NCBI RefSeq assembly: GCF_963576545.1
Contig: NC_083638.1
Span: 33,839,041 to 33,903,040 of the forward strand
Source: Limanda limanda
Lineage: Eukaryota > Chordata > Actinopteri > Pleuronectiformes > Pleuronectidae
Length of the DNA: 64,000 nucleotides
Direction: 5' to 3'
Program-made: the position numbers and the translations under genes
Shown here: positions 11,361-23,147 of the stretch, piece by piece
Numbering within the stretch: position 1 is the stretch's first letter
How the letters are laid out: each line of letters opens with the position of its first letter
Notes under the pieces: model-generated
What the model saw: the letters and a program-made list of their open reading frames with translations, nothing else
Databases searched by the model: none
Told to the model about the DNA's origin: nothing

Positions 11361-11462
11361 ATGGATGGGGTCTCTCTAAGGATGCCACAGGCTGTCTCAC
11401 AGGAAGTCAAAGAAGATGTCAAAGTCATCACTGATTATCTCAACATACTGCAGGACACAGAG
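11361..11462 (+). CDS. ubap1l: ubap1l exon 1 (UMA-like N-terminus)
   Basis: Encodes 34 codons from ATG (11361) to ..LQDTE, followed by donor GTGAGT. The start MDGVSLRMP resembles the LDDVPF / LDGVPF opening of UBAP1 and UBAP1L, the beginning of the UMA (UBAP1-MVB12-associated) region that docks on ESCRT-I. The next exon opens YDFCLEN, matching the YDFSLE motif that follows in UBAP1, so the junction is well supported. The ATG has G at +4. An AG lies just upstream (11359-11360), so the true start could be in an earlier exon, with this ATG internal. This exon sits between a 338-bp inverted-repeat element upstream and a dispersed repeat downstream. Confidence 0.7.
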
Positions 11463-11599
11463 GTGAGTTTGCTTAATACAGCTGTACAATAAATGTGTTA
11501 CCTAACCTGTAAACATAACATTTTCTACAAGCACATGCTGCTCACAAAAGTACATACACTCCCCCCTCTTTGCTGCTGTTGCTCCAACATTAACTGCAA

Positions 11600-11945
11600 C
11601 AGCGTCGGCACCATGGAACATCATCAACCAGAACAACAAGAGGAACAAGAACAAGAACAAAACAACCAGGAAAAAGGGAAGGACAGAGACGTATATACAC
11701 ACAGGGAAGTCAGGGGCAATTGAACACAGGTGTAACACATGAGTACTGGGGCAGACAATCACAGACAGGAAGTGAAGACAGAAACAACACACACAAGGTA
11801 CAGAGACTACAAAATAAAACAGGAAACAGAAACACAGGGTGAAAACATGAAAACACTTTGAACATAAACAACAGAGATCTACTAGAATAAACTGAACACA
11901 CTTACAATTTATAATGCAAAGTATAAAGTGCCCGATCATTACACA
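11600..11945 (+). repeat. Dispersed repeat, partial copy of 25078-25584
   Basis: Aligns with 25262-25584: CACCATGGAACATCATC, ACACACAGGGAAG, GGAAGTGAAGACAGAAACAA, ACAGAGACTACAAAATAAAA and a shared end AAAGTGCCCGATCATTACA. The ORF on the opposite strand (11502-11939) is a compositional artefact of this repeat. Confidence 0.7.
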
Positions 11946-12029
11946 AATATCATCAAATTGGCGAATGAATGTAGATAAGCACTCACTCGCTCCGTGTGTG
12001 TCCTATTTACTCACTAAGTTTAATAGGAC

Positions 12030-12152
12030 TTTCGCCAAGGCTGTCTCTGTGCTGTGATATGTGCTTAACCCTGACTGAAATTATTAATATAGATTACTTT
12101 TCTGTAGAAATTCCCACAGCTGATTGGCTATAACTTCTGAAGTAATTTAGAC
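12030..12152 (-). mobile_element. L2 fragment, left half (split by the hAT nest)
   Basis: Homologous to about 21530-21650 of the long L2 (GGCTGTCTCTGTGCTGTGAT, CACAGCTGATTGGCTA). It continues at 24228 after the 12-kb hAT insertion. The junction repeat ATTTAGAC (12145-12152 and 24220-24227) is the hAT target duplication. Confidence 0.8.
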
Positions 12153-12440
12153 CAGTGGTTCTCAAATGGGGGTATGCGTACGCCTGGGGATACATGAAGG
12201 TACTCCAGGGGGTACTTGAGATTTTTTTATATATATTTAAAATTAGCATCCATTCAAAAATCCTTTAAAATTTGTTATTTCATAAATATTCAATCAAATA
12301 TAAGTGTAAGAAGACACGAGGCCGGCATGGCAGAGTAGGTCGCAAGCTGGGAGTACTCTGTTAACATTCGGTCAAATTCCTTCTTAAATCCGTCCAATTA
12401 CATCCAACTATCGGTACTAACGCTTATCTTAACTGAGAAG

Positions 12441-13278
12441 ATGAGGAAGACAAATAGAAAAGCAGGCCAAACGGCAGACCAACAAGTTAAAGAGACAAAA
12501 CTAGCCGACACAGTTAAGCTAGCAGTGGAGCAACCGGACCCCGAGGCTAGCAACATTCTAACACTGCTGGATATGGAGAGATTGCTTACGTCCATGGAAG
12601 AGCGCATTATAGCTCAACTTTCGGCTGAGAGAGCTATTCGACCAACATCACAAAACCATTCTACAGCTGGAAACCTCGCATAACGACATGCACACAAGAG
12701 TTCAGAGACTTGAATCCTCTTGTGCTGCGCTCTCAAAAGAAAACGAAGAGCTGAAAGTTAAACTGGATGATCTTGAAAACCGATCCAGGCGGAACAATAT
12801 CCACATAATAGGACTGCCTGAAAAAGCTGAAGGACTGCATCCCACTTCATTCATTGACACACTGCTGAAGGAGACACTCAGTGTGGAGGCTTTCCCTACC
12901 TCGAAGATCGCTGACAGGGCTCATCGGATCACCATGGTCCGGAAGAACCCAGCAGACTCCATGCCACGTCCCCTCATCGTGCAGATTCACCACTTCCAGA
13001 CCAAGGAGCGCATCCTGAAGCTAGCAAGAGAGGCCACCTCCGTTTCTTTCCGTGGATCACAAATTCACTTTTTCCCGGACTTCAGCGCTGAAGTCTCCAG
13101 GAAGAGAGCTGCATTTATTCCGGTGAAGTTGCAACTTAAAAAAGCTGGATTCAACTACAGGATGCTGTTCCCCGCCAAGCTCCAGGTCACCGACAAGGAC
13201 AGACAGGAGAAGCACATCTTTCTCTCACCCGACGAAGCTGTCTTATTTGTGGCAGACGTGCGGGCAGACGGGGCTTGA
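12441..13278 (+). pseudogene. LINE ORF1 (L1-type RNA-binding protein), one frameshift
   Basis: Two overlapping-frame pieces, 12441-12683 and 12688-13278, that join if a single-base shift near 12625-12650 is allowed. The second frame is open upstream with LQLETSHNDM. A heptad-like coiled coil (RVQRLESSCAALSKENEELK) is followed by the hallmark RRNNIHIIGLPE and an RRM/C-terminal-domain-like region (RPLIVQIHHFQTKERIL, FFPDFSAEV, FRKR-type basic patches). Function in the family: trimeric nucleic-acid chaperone packaging the LINE RNA. About 275 codons in total, normal for Tx1/L1 fish elements. Confidence 0.82.
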
Positions 13279-14094
13279 ATACCTCCACGCAGGCCGACAC
13301 AGAGCTTTGTAGGTTATCTACGTTTGTGAGTAATCTAACTCCAGATGCATCTTATTTCACAAACTCCAACCGTGGCCTGCTCCATAGGACTTCATGTTAG
13401 TCAATTTTCATTTTAAATGGATTTTTTTTTTTTCTCTTTCTTTTTACATTGGCTGCTACGTGATGCTTAAAAAGCCTGGTTGGATTAAAATAAAAGCGGT
13501 TAAGAAAATGCTATGGTTATATGCCAAGTTTGGTTGCCTACTATGATAATGTGACTTAATTTTGGTCGTTTAACTTTGTTTTATGTAGAAATGCCTGTAA
13601 AACGCCTCTTCTCTCTTCCTATGTTGTACTACATTTTTTAAGTGGCTAAATAGACTATTTTATGCGTTATCTTCATAGTTATATTGTCTTTCAAATCTAA
13701 AAAGGGTGGCACATGCCACCCGCAATTTGTTCCTCTTACTGTTCCTGCTACTCTTTATTCCTAATGACTTTGCGTTGTGCACATATCCTTTTATTGAAAA
13801 ACATATTTTCTGTAATAACAGAGTAGAGTGTAGAGCTTAAGCATAGGTAGCACATGTTCTTTGTGCTATTTGCTGAAGCAAGTTTTTCAGCCCAGCCTTT
13901 TTTTTTTTTTTTTTATCTTTATTTTTTCATTTGTATTTGTATTTCTCGCCCTTCCTCCCTCCTCCCTGTTCATCCCCCACCCCTTGCCATCAGCTAATTT
14001 CACTATGGCTTCCCACCGCTCTCAATCGACCTCAAACCTAATTTCCTGTGCTAGACAAAATTACATCTAGAGTTAACACTCAGTGTCGTTCCAT

Positions 14095-17000
14095 ACAGTG
14101 TGTGTCACTTAATGCAAAAGGACTTAATAACCCAGTGAAAAGACAGAAAATAATATCCTACCTCTAACAACTAAAGGCAGATATTGCATTTATACAGGAA
14201 ACTCACTTAAAAACTGACGCGGTCAGTTACCTTAAAAGGAGATGGGTTGGACAACTTTACCACTCACAGTTTAACGTCAGAGCCAGAGGGACTGCAATCC
14301 TTATACACAAAGATATCGTATTTCAAGCAGAAGAGGTGATCGCTGACACCAACGGGAGATACGTCATTGTCATTGGGCAGTTATTCTATCTTCCTGTAAT
14401 TCTTGTCAATGTTTATGCCTCAAATTTTGATGAGCACAAGTTTTTTACCAAACTCTTCTCTGCCATACCTGCTCTTAACAACTACAACTTGATAATAGGA
14501 GGAAATTTTAACTGTGTGCTCAACCCCACACTAGACAGATCCTCAGCTAGACCGCAGGCTCTCACCAAATCAGCCAAGGTTATCAATGGTTTCTGTGCAC
14601 AATCTGGTCTTTCAGACATTTGGAGATTTAAATATCCCAATAAAATATCCCAATCTCCAGTGTCCATCATACTTACACCCGCATTGACTATTTTCTGATA
14701 GATAACAGGTTAGTAAGGAGTGCAGGCTCCTGCCAATATCACACCATTTCTGTCTCAGACCATGGCGCTCTATCCTTCTAACTGAGTTTACCAAATTGCT
14801 TCAGACCCTCCTGCCATTGGAGGCATAACCCACTGCTATTGGCTGATGAGGAGTTTGTAAATCACATCTCCTCTCAGATTAATTTCTTTACAGAAACTAA
14901 CATTACCCCAGATGTTTCACACTCAAGCATATGGGAGGCACTTAAGGCATTCCTTAGAGGGCAGATAATTGAGTACACCTCCAGAATAAAAAAAGCAAGA
15001 ATGGGCAAACTTGAGACCATTTCCCAAGCCTTAACCGATATTGACAAACAATACGCCTCATCCCCCTCTCCAAATCTTTATAAAGAAAGACTGCGCTTGC
15101 AGACAGAATATGATACACTGACCACAGGCCACTTATCTACTCACCAGGGCCCGTTATAATATTTATGAATCTGGTGATAAGGCTGGCAAACTGTTAGCCC
15201 AGCAAGCCCGCCAATCTGACCTCCTCTCGCCTCATACCTAAGATTCATGGTGAAAATGGTGAGATCGTGACCAGCCATTTGGGGATTAACAAGGTCTTTA
15301 AACAATACTACAGTGACCTATATAGTTCTGAACAGGATGAAAACTCCCAAAAAATTGAGAGCTTCTTCGACAAACTCACATTTCCCTCTATCCCTCCAGA
15401 GCACAACTCTCCACTTGGGGGAGAGATCTCAAACACAGAAATCTTAGAAGCTATTAAATCGTTAAAATGCAATAAAACACCTGGGCCAGATGGCTTTACC
15501 TCAGACTTCTATAAAAAATTTGCACCTGAACTATCTCCACTGCTTCAAGCCATGTTTAATGAATCCTTGTCGTCTGAAATCTTCCACCAACCCTACGACA
15601 AGCTGCTATTACACTTATCCCTAAAAAAGATAAAGACCCGCTACAGTGCGCTTCTTATCGCCCTATCTCTTAACTGAATGGTGATTATAAAATTCTGTCT
15701 AAAATCCTGGCTTCTATACTGGAAAAGTTACTACCACAAATAATATCCACTGATCAGACAGGTTTTATTTTAAAAAGACAGTCTAGCTCAAACTTGAGAA
15801 GACTCCTAAATATTGTGTATTCCTGGTCAACCTGTGTTCCTGAAATGGGGATTTCACTTGATGCCGAAAAGGCGTTCGACCGAGTTGAATGGAACTACCT
15901 GTTCTCAGTGCTCAAGCAATTTGGATTTGGTGAAGCTTTTATATCCTGGATAAAACTTTTATATGCTCAATCCTTAGCTGCAGTAGTTACCAACGGTCAG
16001 CAGTCTGAATATTTTTCCCTGGGTAGAGGCACCCGCCAAGGCTGTCCCCTTTCGCCCCTCCTCTCCGCCATCGCAATAGAACCGTTAGCCATTGCCCTTA
16101 GGCAATCTGATGAGTTTTCAGGCATAGTGCGAGGTGGACTTAAGGCCGATATATACTTCTCCGTTTTTTATGACACGGACAGTGGAACGCCCTCTCCGAG
16201 CGCCTCGGACAGCTTTTCGTGCACCTCTGATTTTTCTAACTGTCCGTGTTTATTTCGGAGACCCAACGGACAGCCCTTGGCTGTGATTGGTCCGTGAACG
16301 ACATCATTTCCGTATTTCACATTTCCGGACTTCAAACTTCCTGCTTCCTTCCCTGTGTCAGATCTAACCCAAACACAACTATGATTCTACGATTAATGTG
16401 ACGTGTGTGTTTAGCCAGCGGAGTTGTCCGGCTGACGGTGGCTCGTTAGAGCACTGACGGCATGTGTGCACGGTCACATACGGGTATAACGAGCTTTCAA
16501 AACGGCGCTAGCGGGCTAGCCACCATGCTAACTGCGGTGGTAACGGTGCAAAAACCCGCCGTCACGACTTTAATTCCACTTCTATAATGACACAGTTTCT
16601 ATAATACCGACAGGTTAGAAGCAAACACTGGATAGTAGTAGTTAGTGTCGGGAGTCCCTGCTGACTGTGTGGAAGCTGGGGGGGGAAGCTAGCTAGCTCC
16701 GTGTAGCCTCAAGCAGATTCAAGCTGTGGAATCAGCAACACAGTTGGGAAACAAGACCGGGGAACCGCTGCGCTAAGAAACGATAACATCAGCATTTTGA
16801 CCTGCTGGGTGTCACTTTATTTAGTTCTATTAGTTGCCATGGTTCAGTGTGTGGGAGGCAAGCTAACAGATGTAAACAAACACACGTGGACTTATTCTTC
16901 CCAGAAATGGGGTAGGCTTCTCTGAGCTCGTCTTCCGTTGCGCCACCTACTCTTTGGCGGTGAATTGTTTTCAGACGGATTGTCGTCGGAGAAGCAAAAA

Positions 17001-18785
17001 TCAAAAAAACTCTCTGCTATCCGTGCGTGCCTCTCCGCGAAACGGATACGTAAAAGCATACTGGAGCCTTTATTCACAAATTATCCCTTTATGCTGATGA
17101 CTTGCTATTATATACATCTAACCCTATAACGGCAGTTCCCTCAATTGCCAATACAAAATAATTTCCGGAAAATATCTGGCTACAAAATTAATCTCCAGAA
17201 GAATGAAATGTTCCCTCTCAATCAGGCTGCCTCTCAAATTTCCCCATCACATTTCCCACTAAAAGTAGTTAAGGGATTAAAATACCTTGGAATAGAAATC
17301 ACACCCACTTTTTCACTGCTATTTATAAAGAAGAGCTTTGGAGTGCTCCTTGAAAAGTGTAAACAAGGTACGGTGAGATGGTCCAGCCTGCCGCTCTCCT
17401 TGGTCGGTCGAGTTAACCTAATTAAAATTATTGTATTACCAAAATTTCTTTACCTCTTCCACAACATTCCCATTTGGTAAGGAAAAAGTTTTTTAAAACT
17501 TTGGACCATTGCATAGCGTCTTTCATCTGGAATGGTAAATCACACAGGATTAAAAGGCAATCACTTGAGAGACCCAAGGGGCTTGCTGGCTTGGCTTTGC
17601 CCAATTTTATACATTATTACTGGGCCTGTAATATCCAGAAAATATTGTTCTGGATGGAGGACTATCAACCTGACAGCAGCGAGGCCTGGATACATCTTGA
17701 ATGCAAAGGCGGCCCGGTCCACTTGCGTTCTGTCTTATGCGCTCCGTCCACTCCGACCCCACATACTCGATTCTTCCCCAACCCAATTGTTCTTAACTCA
17801 GTTAGAATCTGGTCGCAGTTTAAAAGACATTTCAACGTGTCTATAATGTCAATTCACACCCCAGTTGCCAATAATTATAATTTCCCACCCTCTACCTTGG
17901 ACTCAGCTTTTAAAATTTGGATGGCAAAAGGCATTACTTCCACACGTAGCCTCTTTCTTCATGGCAGATTTGGATTATTCACACAACTCTCTGAGAAGTT
18001 CAACCTGCCAAAATCACATTTTTTTAGATATCTCCAAGTAAGACATTTTTTGCAGAAAAACATTGCTTCATTTCCAAATTTACCAGCAGATAACGCAACT
18101 GACAATCTTCTCATCTTGTCTCCACACCGTAAAGGCTTAATTTCAGTCCTTTACAATCAAATCTCCCCCGAGTCACTGCAAGAAACTAGAACACTTTGGG
18201 AAGAGGACCTAGGGGAGGTAATGAGAGGATCAGTGGCAGGCTGCGCTAAACTTAGAACACACATCATCCCCCTGCGCTAGACACAGCCTAATTCAACTTA
18301 AAATCATTCTGAGAGTCCACTGGACCAGGGCTAAACTTGCCAAGATCTTCCCTGATGTTGACCGCTCTTGCCCCCGCTGTAAAAGTCAACCAGCTGATCA
18401 CATACATATGTTCTGGTCCTGTCCTCTCCTCACAAAATTTTGGGGAGACATCTTTCATGCTTATTCTAAAATGTTTGGTGCGGTCATCCCTCCAAACCCA
18501 TTATGTGCCATTTTTGGTTTTACTGATGAAACTCGTCCTCTTAAAGGCAGGGCCCATATTGTCATAGCTTTCACCTCTCTGCTTTCCAGACGTCTGATAC
18601 TACTCTTATGGAAGGAGCAAACACCTCCCACATTCAGTAGATGGATTAGAGACACCATGTCTTTCTTGAAACTGGAGAAAATCAGATATACTCTGAAAGG
18701 TTCCATACAGAGCTTTGAGAGAACCTGGACCCCCTTCTTGTCGTACTATGAGAGAATACAACGCCCAATACAAGAGGAAGATTAG
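14095..18785 (+). pseudogene. LINE ORF2 (endonuclease-reverse transcriptase), broken
   Basis: Order of domains is preserved: APE-type endonuclease (VSLNAKGLNNPVKRQKI, FIQETHLK, VNVYASNFDEHKFF, GGNFNCVLNP), then reverse transcriptase (KTPGPDGFTSDFYKKF, ISLDAEKAFDRVEWNYLF, GTRQGCPLSPLL, then YADDLLLYTSNP after an insertion), then a C-terminal cysteine-histidine motif (CPRCKSQPADHIHMFWSC). At least five frame changes or stops (for example near 14170, 15160, 15660, 17130 and 18280) and the 16143-17069 insertion kill it. The endonuclease box reads GGNFNC where this family normally has GGDFNC. Confidence 0.88.
16143..17069. mobile_element. PIF/Harbinger-like non-autonomous element, copy 2 (inside LINE ORF2)
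   Basis: A 927-bp relative of 1002-1963 inserted in the reverse-transcriptase domain. The TTA target duplication is at 16140-16142 and 17070-17072. Excising it with one TTA restores RGGL-IHKLSLYADDLLLY, the expected LINE sequence, so the ends are base-exact. Termini: left AGGCCGATATATACTTC, right (reversed) AGGCTCCAGTATGCTTT. No transposase ORF. Confidence 0.88.
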
Positions 18786-19260
18786 ATGGCAACCCCCCCC
18801 CCTCTTTTATTTTATTTTATTTAAAATTTTATTTACCTATTTACTAATTTATTTTATTTTTTTATTTAATTTAATTTTCCTCTCTTTCTTTTCTCTGCTT
18901 TGTCTTGCAGCAGTGATGTATGCAATTGTATTGTATTGTATTGTAATAATCTAATATATATATATATATATATATATACATTCTATGTACTTCTGCTGCA
19001 TGGGGTAGGCTGGCCGGGGGTGGGTGGGTAGTATTGTGGGTAGGGGTATATCCATCAGATTTGTGTTTATAATTGTATAATTGTATTGAGTACCCAAAGA
19101 AAACCAATAAAAAGTGTTAAACAGAAATATAAGTGTAAGTTCATGAACTGAATTGTATATACAGTAGGCTATTCAATTTCATTATCCTAAAAACCCTGAG
19201 TCTCCCCCATACCAGGAAGGTTTGCGTAGCAACAATGCCATTGAATAAACGGAGGGACAA

Positions 19261-19367
19261 GTGCCAAAGAAGGCGAAATCAGAGCCGGCAAAATTCCGTC
19301 ACTGTTCACAAGAATACTTTTTAATGGGATTTACGTCCACGAGTTGCCACCCACCCAAGGTTTTGTC
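19261..19367 (+). pseudogene. hAT transposase N-terminus (fragment)
   Basis: Reading VPKKAKSEPAKFRHCSQ..FLMGFTST..KVLSN matches the N-terminal start and zinc-finger-like zone of Buster/ZBED5-type hAT transposases (typical form C-x-x-C..KVLSNESMKP). It is cut after KVLSN by the L2 insertion and resumes at about 23148 with (N)SGMKPAHLQW. Confidence 0.6.
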
Positions 19368-22300
19368 AAATCAATCAATCAAATTTTATTTGTATAGCCC
19401 ACATTCACAAATAACAATTCGTCTCATAGGCTTTAACATTTTGTGACATCCTCTGTCCTTAACCCTCAGCAAGAGTAAGGAAAAACTACTAAAAACCCTT
19501 TTAACAGGTAAAAATATGTAGAAACCTCAGAGAGAGCCACATGTGAGGGATCCCTCTCCCAGGACGGACAGAAGTGCAATAGATGTCAAGTGTAGGAAAA
19601 CATCATCGGGATTAAAGTTTTTTAGCAGCATCGATGAGGTTAAACATTTTTGAAGGATAACTTCAATACTATATGTCAAGTAGTCCTGCTGCAAGCATAG
19701 TCTCTGGTCAGCAGCCAGCAAGATCACGATCCAGCATCAGGATGGGATCCACTATAGTCCACAGTTATTGTCCACTGCCGCCAGTTAGGATCCATCATCA
19801 GCCGCCGCCTCGGTCATCGTCCACCATCATCCGATGCCAACACGACAAAGGATCCTCCATTACCACTACTATCAGCTGGCACAATACAGAATCCACCAAA
19901 CTGGATCCACCATTGCGACCTATGATGCGCGATCCACAAATCGTAATCCATGGTGCGGCCACAGCTGTTGCCCTGCATCGCCGGGGGATAAGGCACAGAA
20001 ACTCCGGGAAAGGGGTCAAGTTAGTAACATGTACTGATCAGATAAGAATTACTTTGATGTGATAAGTATGGAGAAGAGGAAGGAGAAGCAGGAAAGAGAA
20101 GCTCCGTGTGTCATAAATTCCCTTTGCGCCTTAGGGTTTTTTGCCTTTTAATCAATTTTACAATGATACAGGCCGAACTTGAGGCTACACTGAGGCTCAA
20201 GGTAAATCTGACTGGCTACTGGTTTGTATGGTAGTACGATGAAAACCATGTGGCCCACTCAGTAGATCAGAAATCAATACCTCTATGCCTTTTTAAACTA
20301 AACGCTTCCTATTTTGGAACACAGGACGAGTTACTTTCTGCCGCAGTAATTAGCTCTAACTATAAGCTTTATCAAAAAGGAAGGTTTTAAGCCTACTCTT
20401 AAACGAACAGAGCGTGTCTGCTTCCCGAACTGAAAGTGAGAGATTATTCCACAGCAGTGGGGCTTGATGGCTAAAAGCTCTGGCTCCTACTCTACTTTTA
20501 GAGACTTTAGGGACGACAAGTAAACCTGAATTCAGGGATCGGAGTGCTCTAGTAGGTTGATAAGGTACTAACATCTCTTTAAGGTAAAAAGGTGCTATAT
20601 TATTAAGGGCCTTGAAGGTGAGGAGGAGAATTTTAAATTCTATTCTTGATTTAACAGGAAGCCAGTGTAGCGATGCTAATACTGGAGAAATGTGCTCTCT
20701 TTTCTTAGTTCTCGTCAGGACACGTGCTGCGGCATTTTGGACCAGCTGCAGAGTCTTTAACGACTTGCTGCTGGAGCCTGATAATATTGAATTACAATAG
20801 TCCAGTCTCGATGTAACAAAGGCGTGGACTAGTTTTTCAGCATCTTTTTGTGAAAGGACATGTCTGATTTTTGAGATATTACGCAAGTGGAAAAAGGCGG
20901 TCCTAGAAATTTGTTTTAGGTGACTATTAAAGGACAAATCAGGATCGAAGATCACTCCCAAGTTCCTGACTGTTTCATTGGAAACAAGGGCAATGTCGTC
21001 TAGCGCAGCTATATCATTAGATAATGTCTCTCTAAGGTGTTTAGGGCCAAATATTAGAACCTCTATTTTATCTGAGTTTAATAAGAGAAAATTGCGGGTC
21101 ATCCAGGTTTTTATGTCCTTGAGACATGCTCGAAGTTTAGTTAATTGATTACTTTGATCAGGTTTTATTGACAAATATAACTGGGTGTCATCCGCATAGC
21201 AGTGAAAATTTACTGAGTGTGTCCTGATAATGTTTCCTAGTGGAAGCATATATAATGAGAATAAAATTGGGCCGAGCACAGAGCCCTGTGGAACACCATG
21301 GTTAACTTTGGTGCGCACAGATGACTCATCATTAATTTGTACGAATTGGGAGCGATCAGAAAAATAAGATTTAAACCAGTTTAGGGCGATTCCATTAATG
21401 TTAATTAACTGTTTTAGTGTCTGTAATAAAATTTGATGGTCAATTCTGTCGAATGCTGCACTGAGATCTAACAGAACGAGGACAGACACAAGTCCCTGAT
21501 CTGAAGCTATTAGAAGGTCATTAGTGACTTTTGCCAGGGCTGTCTCTGTGCTGTGATTGGTTCTAAACCCAGACTGAAAGTCTTCATATATATTATTTTC
21601 CTGGAGAAACTCACACAGCTGATTGGCTACAACTTTTTCTAAGATTTTAGACAGAAAGGGGAGATTAGATATTGGCCTGTAATTTGCTAAAACCTCTGGG
21701 TCTAGGGTGGTTTTTTTGAGTAGGGGTTTGATTACAGCTATTTTAAAAGACTCTGGTACATAACCTGATGATAATGACAGATTGATTGTGTTAAGTAACA
21801 AACTATCTATTAGGGGCAGAATTTCTTTAAGTAATTTAGTTGGGATCGGATCTAAGATACAGGTTGTTGGTTTAGAACCTGAGATTATTTTGGTAAACTG
21901 ATCACAGGTGATCAGAGAGAAGCTGTCTAAGTAATGGGAAGGATTCTCAGCCGTTTCTGAGATCTCTGTTGGGAGGGTATTAGTGCCAATTGAGGGCAGG
22001 AGATGGTTGATTTTATTTCTAATAGTTAGAATTTTATCATTAAAAAAAGTCATACAGATATTGCTATTTAGGGATCGAGGAATACTGGGTTCGGTGGAGG
22101 TGTGACTCTCTGTCAGCCTGGCTGCAGTGCTGAAGAGAAACCTTGGGTTGTTTTTATTCTCTTCTATTAGTTTTGAATAATAGGCAGCTCTTGCTTTGTG
22201 GAGAGCCTTTTTATATTCTTTAACACTACTCTTACAGTCCAGGAGATTTTCAACACCGTTGCTGGAGCGCCACTTCCTTTCTAATTTTCTTGATATTTGT

Positions 22301-22860
22301 TTCAACTCTTGTGTCTTGGAATTATACCACGGAGCTAATTTACTATGTTTTACACATTTCTTTTTTAGAGGCGCTATTGAGTCTAATGTTAATCGTAATG
22401 AGTCTGCAGAGCTATCTACGAGGTCAATCTCAATAGAGCTCGGGTTTTTAAAGAATTTGTTATTTATGTCGACGGATAATACAGGTTTAAATGTAATCGG
22501 AATTATTTCCTTAAATTTAGCCACAGCACTATCAGGTAGACATCTAGAAAATTAATTTTTTATTAGGGGCATATATTCAGATAATGAAAAATCTAAGTTT
22601 ATTAAATTATGGTCTGATAGTATTGGATTGCGCGGAAGTACTGTTAAATGTTCAATTCCGACACCGTATGATAATACAAGGTCAAGTGTGTGGTTACAAC
22701 AATGAGTAGGTTGATGTACACACTGACTGAAACCAATTGAGTCTAGTATTGAAATACATGCTACGCTCATGCTATCTTTATTATTGTCAACATGAATATT
22801 AAAGTCACCAACAATAATAATTTTATCGGTCTTTAGGACTAGTTTGATAAAAATGCTTTG
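19366..22860 (-). mobile_element. Long L2-clade LINE, minus strand, nearly intact ORF2
   Basis: Its 3' end (low coordinates) is the standard teleost L2 tail with ATCAATCAATCAAATTTTAT at about 19370-19390, followed by 3' UTR (to 20355), ORF2 (20356-about 22860) and a 5' truncation inside the endonuclease. Fragments of the same family occur at 5931-7306, 7735-7851, 7992-8140, 12030-12152, 24228-24440, 44266-44500, 48842-49030 and 49660-49875. Confidence 0.88.
20356..22860 (-). pseudogene. L2 ORF2: endonuclease C-terminus and complete reverse transcriptase
   Basis: Endonuclease residues KIIIVGDFNIHVDNN and HNLINLDF are followed by one in-frame TAA (22552-22554) and then 722 open codons from about 22524 to the stop at 20356. 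Reverse-transcriptase blocks: NYRPISNLPFLSKILEKVV, FQSGFRTNHSTETALAK, LLDLSAAFDRIDHQIL, GVPQGSVLGPILFSLYM and catalytic NFHCYADDTQLYL. The C-terminal region has RNLGVIFDPDLSFNSH, LDYCNSILSGS and LQLVQNAAARVLT. Reverse transcription at the nicked target is the family function. Only the single stop and the missing 5' end disable it, suggesting fairly recent insertion. Confidence 0.9.
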
Positions 22861-23147
22861 TGCAGCATATCCCCCGAAAGATTGTCGAGACTTTAACTGA
22901 TTATTTCAGGTTTATTTGAGCCTTCCATAAACAACACCGTAAGAGCTTGTACCTCTTTGGAGGGTCGCTAAAACATCAAACTTTTCCGTTGTGAAGTTAC
23001 AGATTCATAGCAGGAAGTCCACGTCTCTACCGGAACACTTTCAAAATCAAGCATGTAACACAAAAACAGAAATTAAATTGTCTGACCTTAAAGCGAGCAA
23101 ATTTTTTTACAATAAAATAACAGAAAGACACTTTTTTTTTCAATATT
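22861..23147. other. Unassigned 285 bp between L2 endonuclease and hAT sequence
   Basis: Begins where the L2 endonuclease reading ends and stops exactly where hAT transposase codons resume. It does not read as L2 or hAT protein. It may be a divergent L2 5' region, a template-switch product or another small insertion. Confidence 0.4.

Larger units (their letters stand above)
12311..19124 (+). mobile_element. Full-length L1/Tx1-type LINE with 15-bp target duplication
   Basis: Bounded by AAATATAAGTGTAAG at 12296-12310 and 19125-19139. It contains a 5' UTR, ORF1 (12441-13278), a long spacer, ORF2 (about 14095-18785) and a 3' UTR with AATAAA (19106-19111). Removing the Harbinger-like insert (16143-17069 plus one TTA) leaves about 5.9 kb, normal for this clade. 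Both ORFs carry frameshifts and stops, so it is inactive. No long A tail is seen before the 3' duplication. Confidence 0.9.

Noticed and set aside
11502..11939. 145-codon minus-strand ORF, very rich in F, L, V and C
   Set aside because: Antisense of an A/C-rich dispersed repeat that recurs at 25262-25584; composition artefact.
19673..20062. 129-codon ORF and its overlapping antisense ORFs
   Set aside because: They lie in the L2 3' UTR (repeated GGATCC-type motifs); no coding signature.
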